Part shown: piece by piece, positions 62,894 through 64,000 of the stretch
Layout: each line of letters opens with the position of its first letter
Numbering within the stretch: position 1 is the stretch's first letter
Assembly (NCBI GenBank): GCA_001873625.1
Contig: MNZN01000001.1
Location: forward strand, 1-64,000
Length of the DNA stretch: 64,000 nucleotides
From: Candidatus Saccharibacteria bacterium CG2_30_41_52
Lineage (GTDB): Bacteria; Patescibacteriota; Saccharimonadia; Saccharimonadales; Saccharimonadaceae
Reading direction: 5' to 3'
Notes under the pieces: generated by a model
Databases searched by the model: none
Seen by the model: the letters and a program-made list of their open reading frames with translations, nothing else
Told to the model about the DNA's origin: nothing
Made by a program: the position numbers and the translations under genes

Positions 62894-63652
62894 ATGATTA
62901 GAAAAGTTATAGTATTTGACCTGGACGACACACTAGCAATTACTAAATCACCAATATCGGATCGCATAGGTGATTTATTGGATGCATTATTAAATAAATA
63001 TGATGTTTGTATTATTTCCGGCGGAAAATTTGAACAGTTTAAAGTCCAAGTTGCCGACAGATTAGTAGCGACACCGCGACAATTATCAAGACTTCATTTA
63101 ATGCCTACTTGCGGCACCAGGTATTACAGATTTGATGAAATTGCCAAAGAATGGCAACAACAATACTCGGAAGATTTGTCAGATGATCAAAAAAAGCGAA
63201 CACTCGCTGCGTTAGAGGCTGGCGCCAAAGAACTTGGACTATGGGAAGCAAAGCCATACGGCGATATTATCGAAGATCGTGGTTCACAAATAACCTTTTC
63301 AGCACTTGGGCAAAAAGCTCCTGCCGAGAAAAAATATGCATGGGATCCAGACGGTAAGAAGAAACATAATTTGCGTGATTATGTAGCACCTATTGTCCCC
63401 GATTTAGAAGTTCGTGTTGGGGGAACTACATCTGTTGACGTTACGTTGATTGGCATTGATAAAGCCTACGGAATGAAAAAGCTGATGGAAACTATGAATC
63501 TCAATAAAGCAGACATATTGTTTATAGGCGACAAACTAGAAGAAGGAGGCAATGATTACCCCGTAAAAGCTATGGGAATCGACACAATTGCAGTTAAGTG
63601 TTGGGAAGACACCGCCTTGGTCCTGGAAGGCATATTGGCTGTTACTCAGTAG
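62894..63652 (+). CDS. HAD phosphatase/phosphomutase resembling phosphomannomutase
   Basis: A 252-residue HAD protein with a type IIB cap. It has FDLDDTLA (D9, D11), ISGGKFEQF, MPTCGTRYYR, EDRGSQITFSALGQ, GGTTSVDVT, GIDKAYG and FIGDKLEEGGNDYPV. This set matches the eukaryotic PMM-like branch, which converts mannose-6-P to mannose-1-P, but a plain sugar phosphatase is also possible. With galU it suggests nucleotide-sugar production for surface glycans. Confidence 0.85.
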   Translation: MIRKVIVFDLDDTLAITKSPISDRIGDLLDALLNKYDVCIISGGKFEQFKVQVADRLVATPRQLSRLHLMPTCGTRYYRFDEIAKEWQQQYSEDLSDDQKKRTLAALEAGAKELGLWEAKPYGDIIEDRGSQITFSALGQKAPAEKKYAWDPDGKKKHNLRDYVAPIVPDLEVRVGGTTSVDVTLIGIDKAYGMKKLMETMNLNKADILFIGDKLEEGGNDYPVKAMGIDTIAVKCWEDTALVLEGILAVTQ

Positions 63653-63659
63653 TTCTTGA

Positions 63660-63665
63660 TACACT
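63660..63665 (+). promoter_or_regulatory. -10 of leaderless recG
   Basis: TACACT, last base 7 bases before ATG 63672. Confidence 0.55.
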
Positions 63666-63671
63666 ATAGGT

Positions 63672-64000
63672 ATGAACCTTGTGTCGTCACTTAAAAAAAT
63701 AAAAGGTGTTGGTTTAAAGACAGCCGAACAGTTTACATTGGCTGGGATACGAACAGTCGGTGATTTAATTGATTTTTTGCCACGTACATACGAGGATTTT
63801 TCACACATCACCACAATTGCCAACATTGCGCCTGGCAAAGCTACCATCTTGGCTCGTTGTGAAAAGATTGCAACTCGTCCGGTTCGGCGCGGTTTGCGTA
63901 TTACAACAGCTACCTTAGTTGATAGCACAGGTAAATTGCAAGCCGTTTGGTTTAATCAACCGTACCGCGAGACTCAACTAAAATCAGGTGAGGAGTTCTA
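63672..64000 (+). CDS. recG: ATP-dependent DNA helicase RecG, N-terminal part (cut by window end)
   Basis: The frame is open from ATG 63672 to the window end (about 109 residues). It begins with a helix-hairpin-helix-like block (LKKIKGVGLKTAEQF), then DLIDFLPRTYEDFS, and an OB-fold wedge domain start (GKATILARCEK, ATLVDSTGKLQAVWFNQPY). These are characteristic of RecG, which reverses stalled forks. Helicase motifs lie outside the window. Confidence 0.92.
   Translation, partial: MNLVSSLKKIKGVGLKTAEQFTLAGIRTVGDLIDFLPRTYEDFSHITTIANIAPGKATILARCEKIATRPVRRGLRITTATLVDSTGKLQAVWFNQPYRETQLKSGEEF

Overview
The window looks like a chromosomal segment of a Candidatus Saccharibacteria (TM7)-type Patescibacteria genome. 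This is inference from gene content. Housekeeping genes are tightly packed and often overlap. There is a GatCAB amidotransferase and a monoderm-type envelope (class A penicillin-binding protein, PAP2 lipid phosphatase, many single-anchor membrane proteins). The central sugar metabolism is reduced and built around the non-oxidative pentose phosphate pathway. A pilus-type ATPase, VKOR, RmuC and many small lineage-specific membrane proteins are also present. TGA is used as a normal stop codon. I saw no rRNA, tRNA, CRISPR array or prophage.

Layout. 1-270: tail of a DDE transposase cut by the window edge. 0.35-6.6 kb: anchored surface proteins and a redox cluster (FAD/NAD reductase, ApbE, bis-heme b membrane subunit, anchored Ig-like protein). 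6.7-13.1 kb: VKOR, a heterodimeric ABC exporter, a PAP2 phosphatase and RmuC. 13.1-13.5 kb: structured non-coding region A. 13.6-20.4 kb: aquaporin-like channel, pheS-pheT, FKBP isomerase, thioredoxin reductase, pyrophosphatase. 20.5-29.2 kb: a short Rel enzyme, then a sugar block (GAPDH-like protein without the catalytic Cys, RpiB, Rpe, split transketolase, class II aldolase, transaldolase, PfkB kinase). 29.2-33.8 kb: an unknown protein, a SLOG protein, uvrB, DEAD-box helicase. 33.8-34.2 kb: structured non-coding region B, related to A. 34.3-39.7 kb: gatC-gatA-(HEPN-like)-gatB-galU and small envelope proteins. 39.8-46.8 kb: dnaE, SPOUT and TylF-like methyltransferases, GspE/PilB ATPase, rplS. 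46.9-58.8 kb: HAD phosphatase, RNase HII-YraN fusion, M1 aminopeptidase, secreted HNH nuclease, nusA with a leader terminator, clpC, an HExxH membrane protein, radA, a PIN-TRAM protein. 58.9-64 kb: class A PBP, tyrS, PMM-like HAD phosphatase and the start of recG.

Three things stand out. First, regions A and B carry the same two structured modules: one is in the same orientation in both, the other is inverted between them. Stem-length changes keep the base pairing, which points to a conserved folded RNA or single-stranded DNA. Second, a -10 box sits exactly 7 bases before the start codon of many genes, so transcription should begin on the start codon (leaderless mRNA). Genes with a good Shine-Dalgarno site lie between them. 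Third, the redox cluster resembles a NOX/ferric reductase split into two genes and linked to a flavin transferase, while the GAPDH-like protein lacks its nucleophile.
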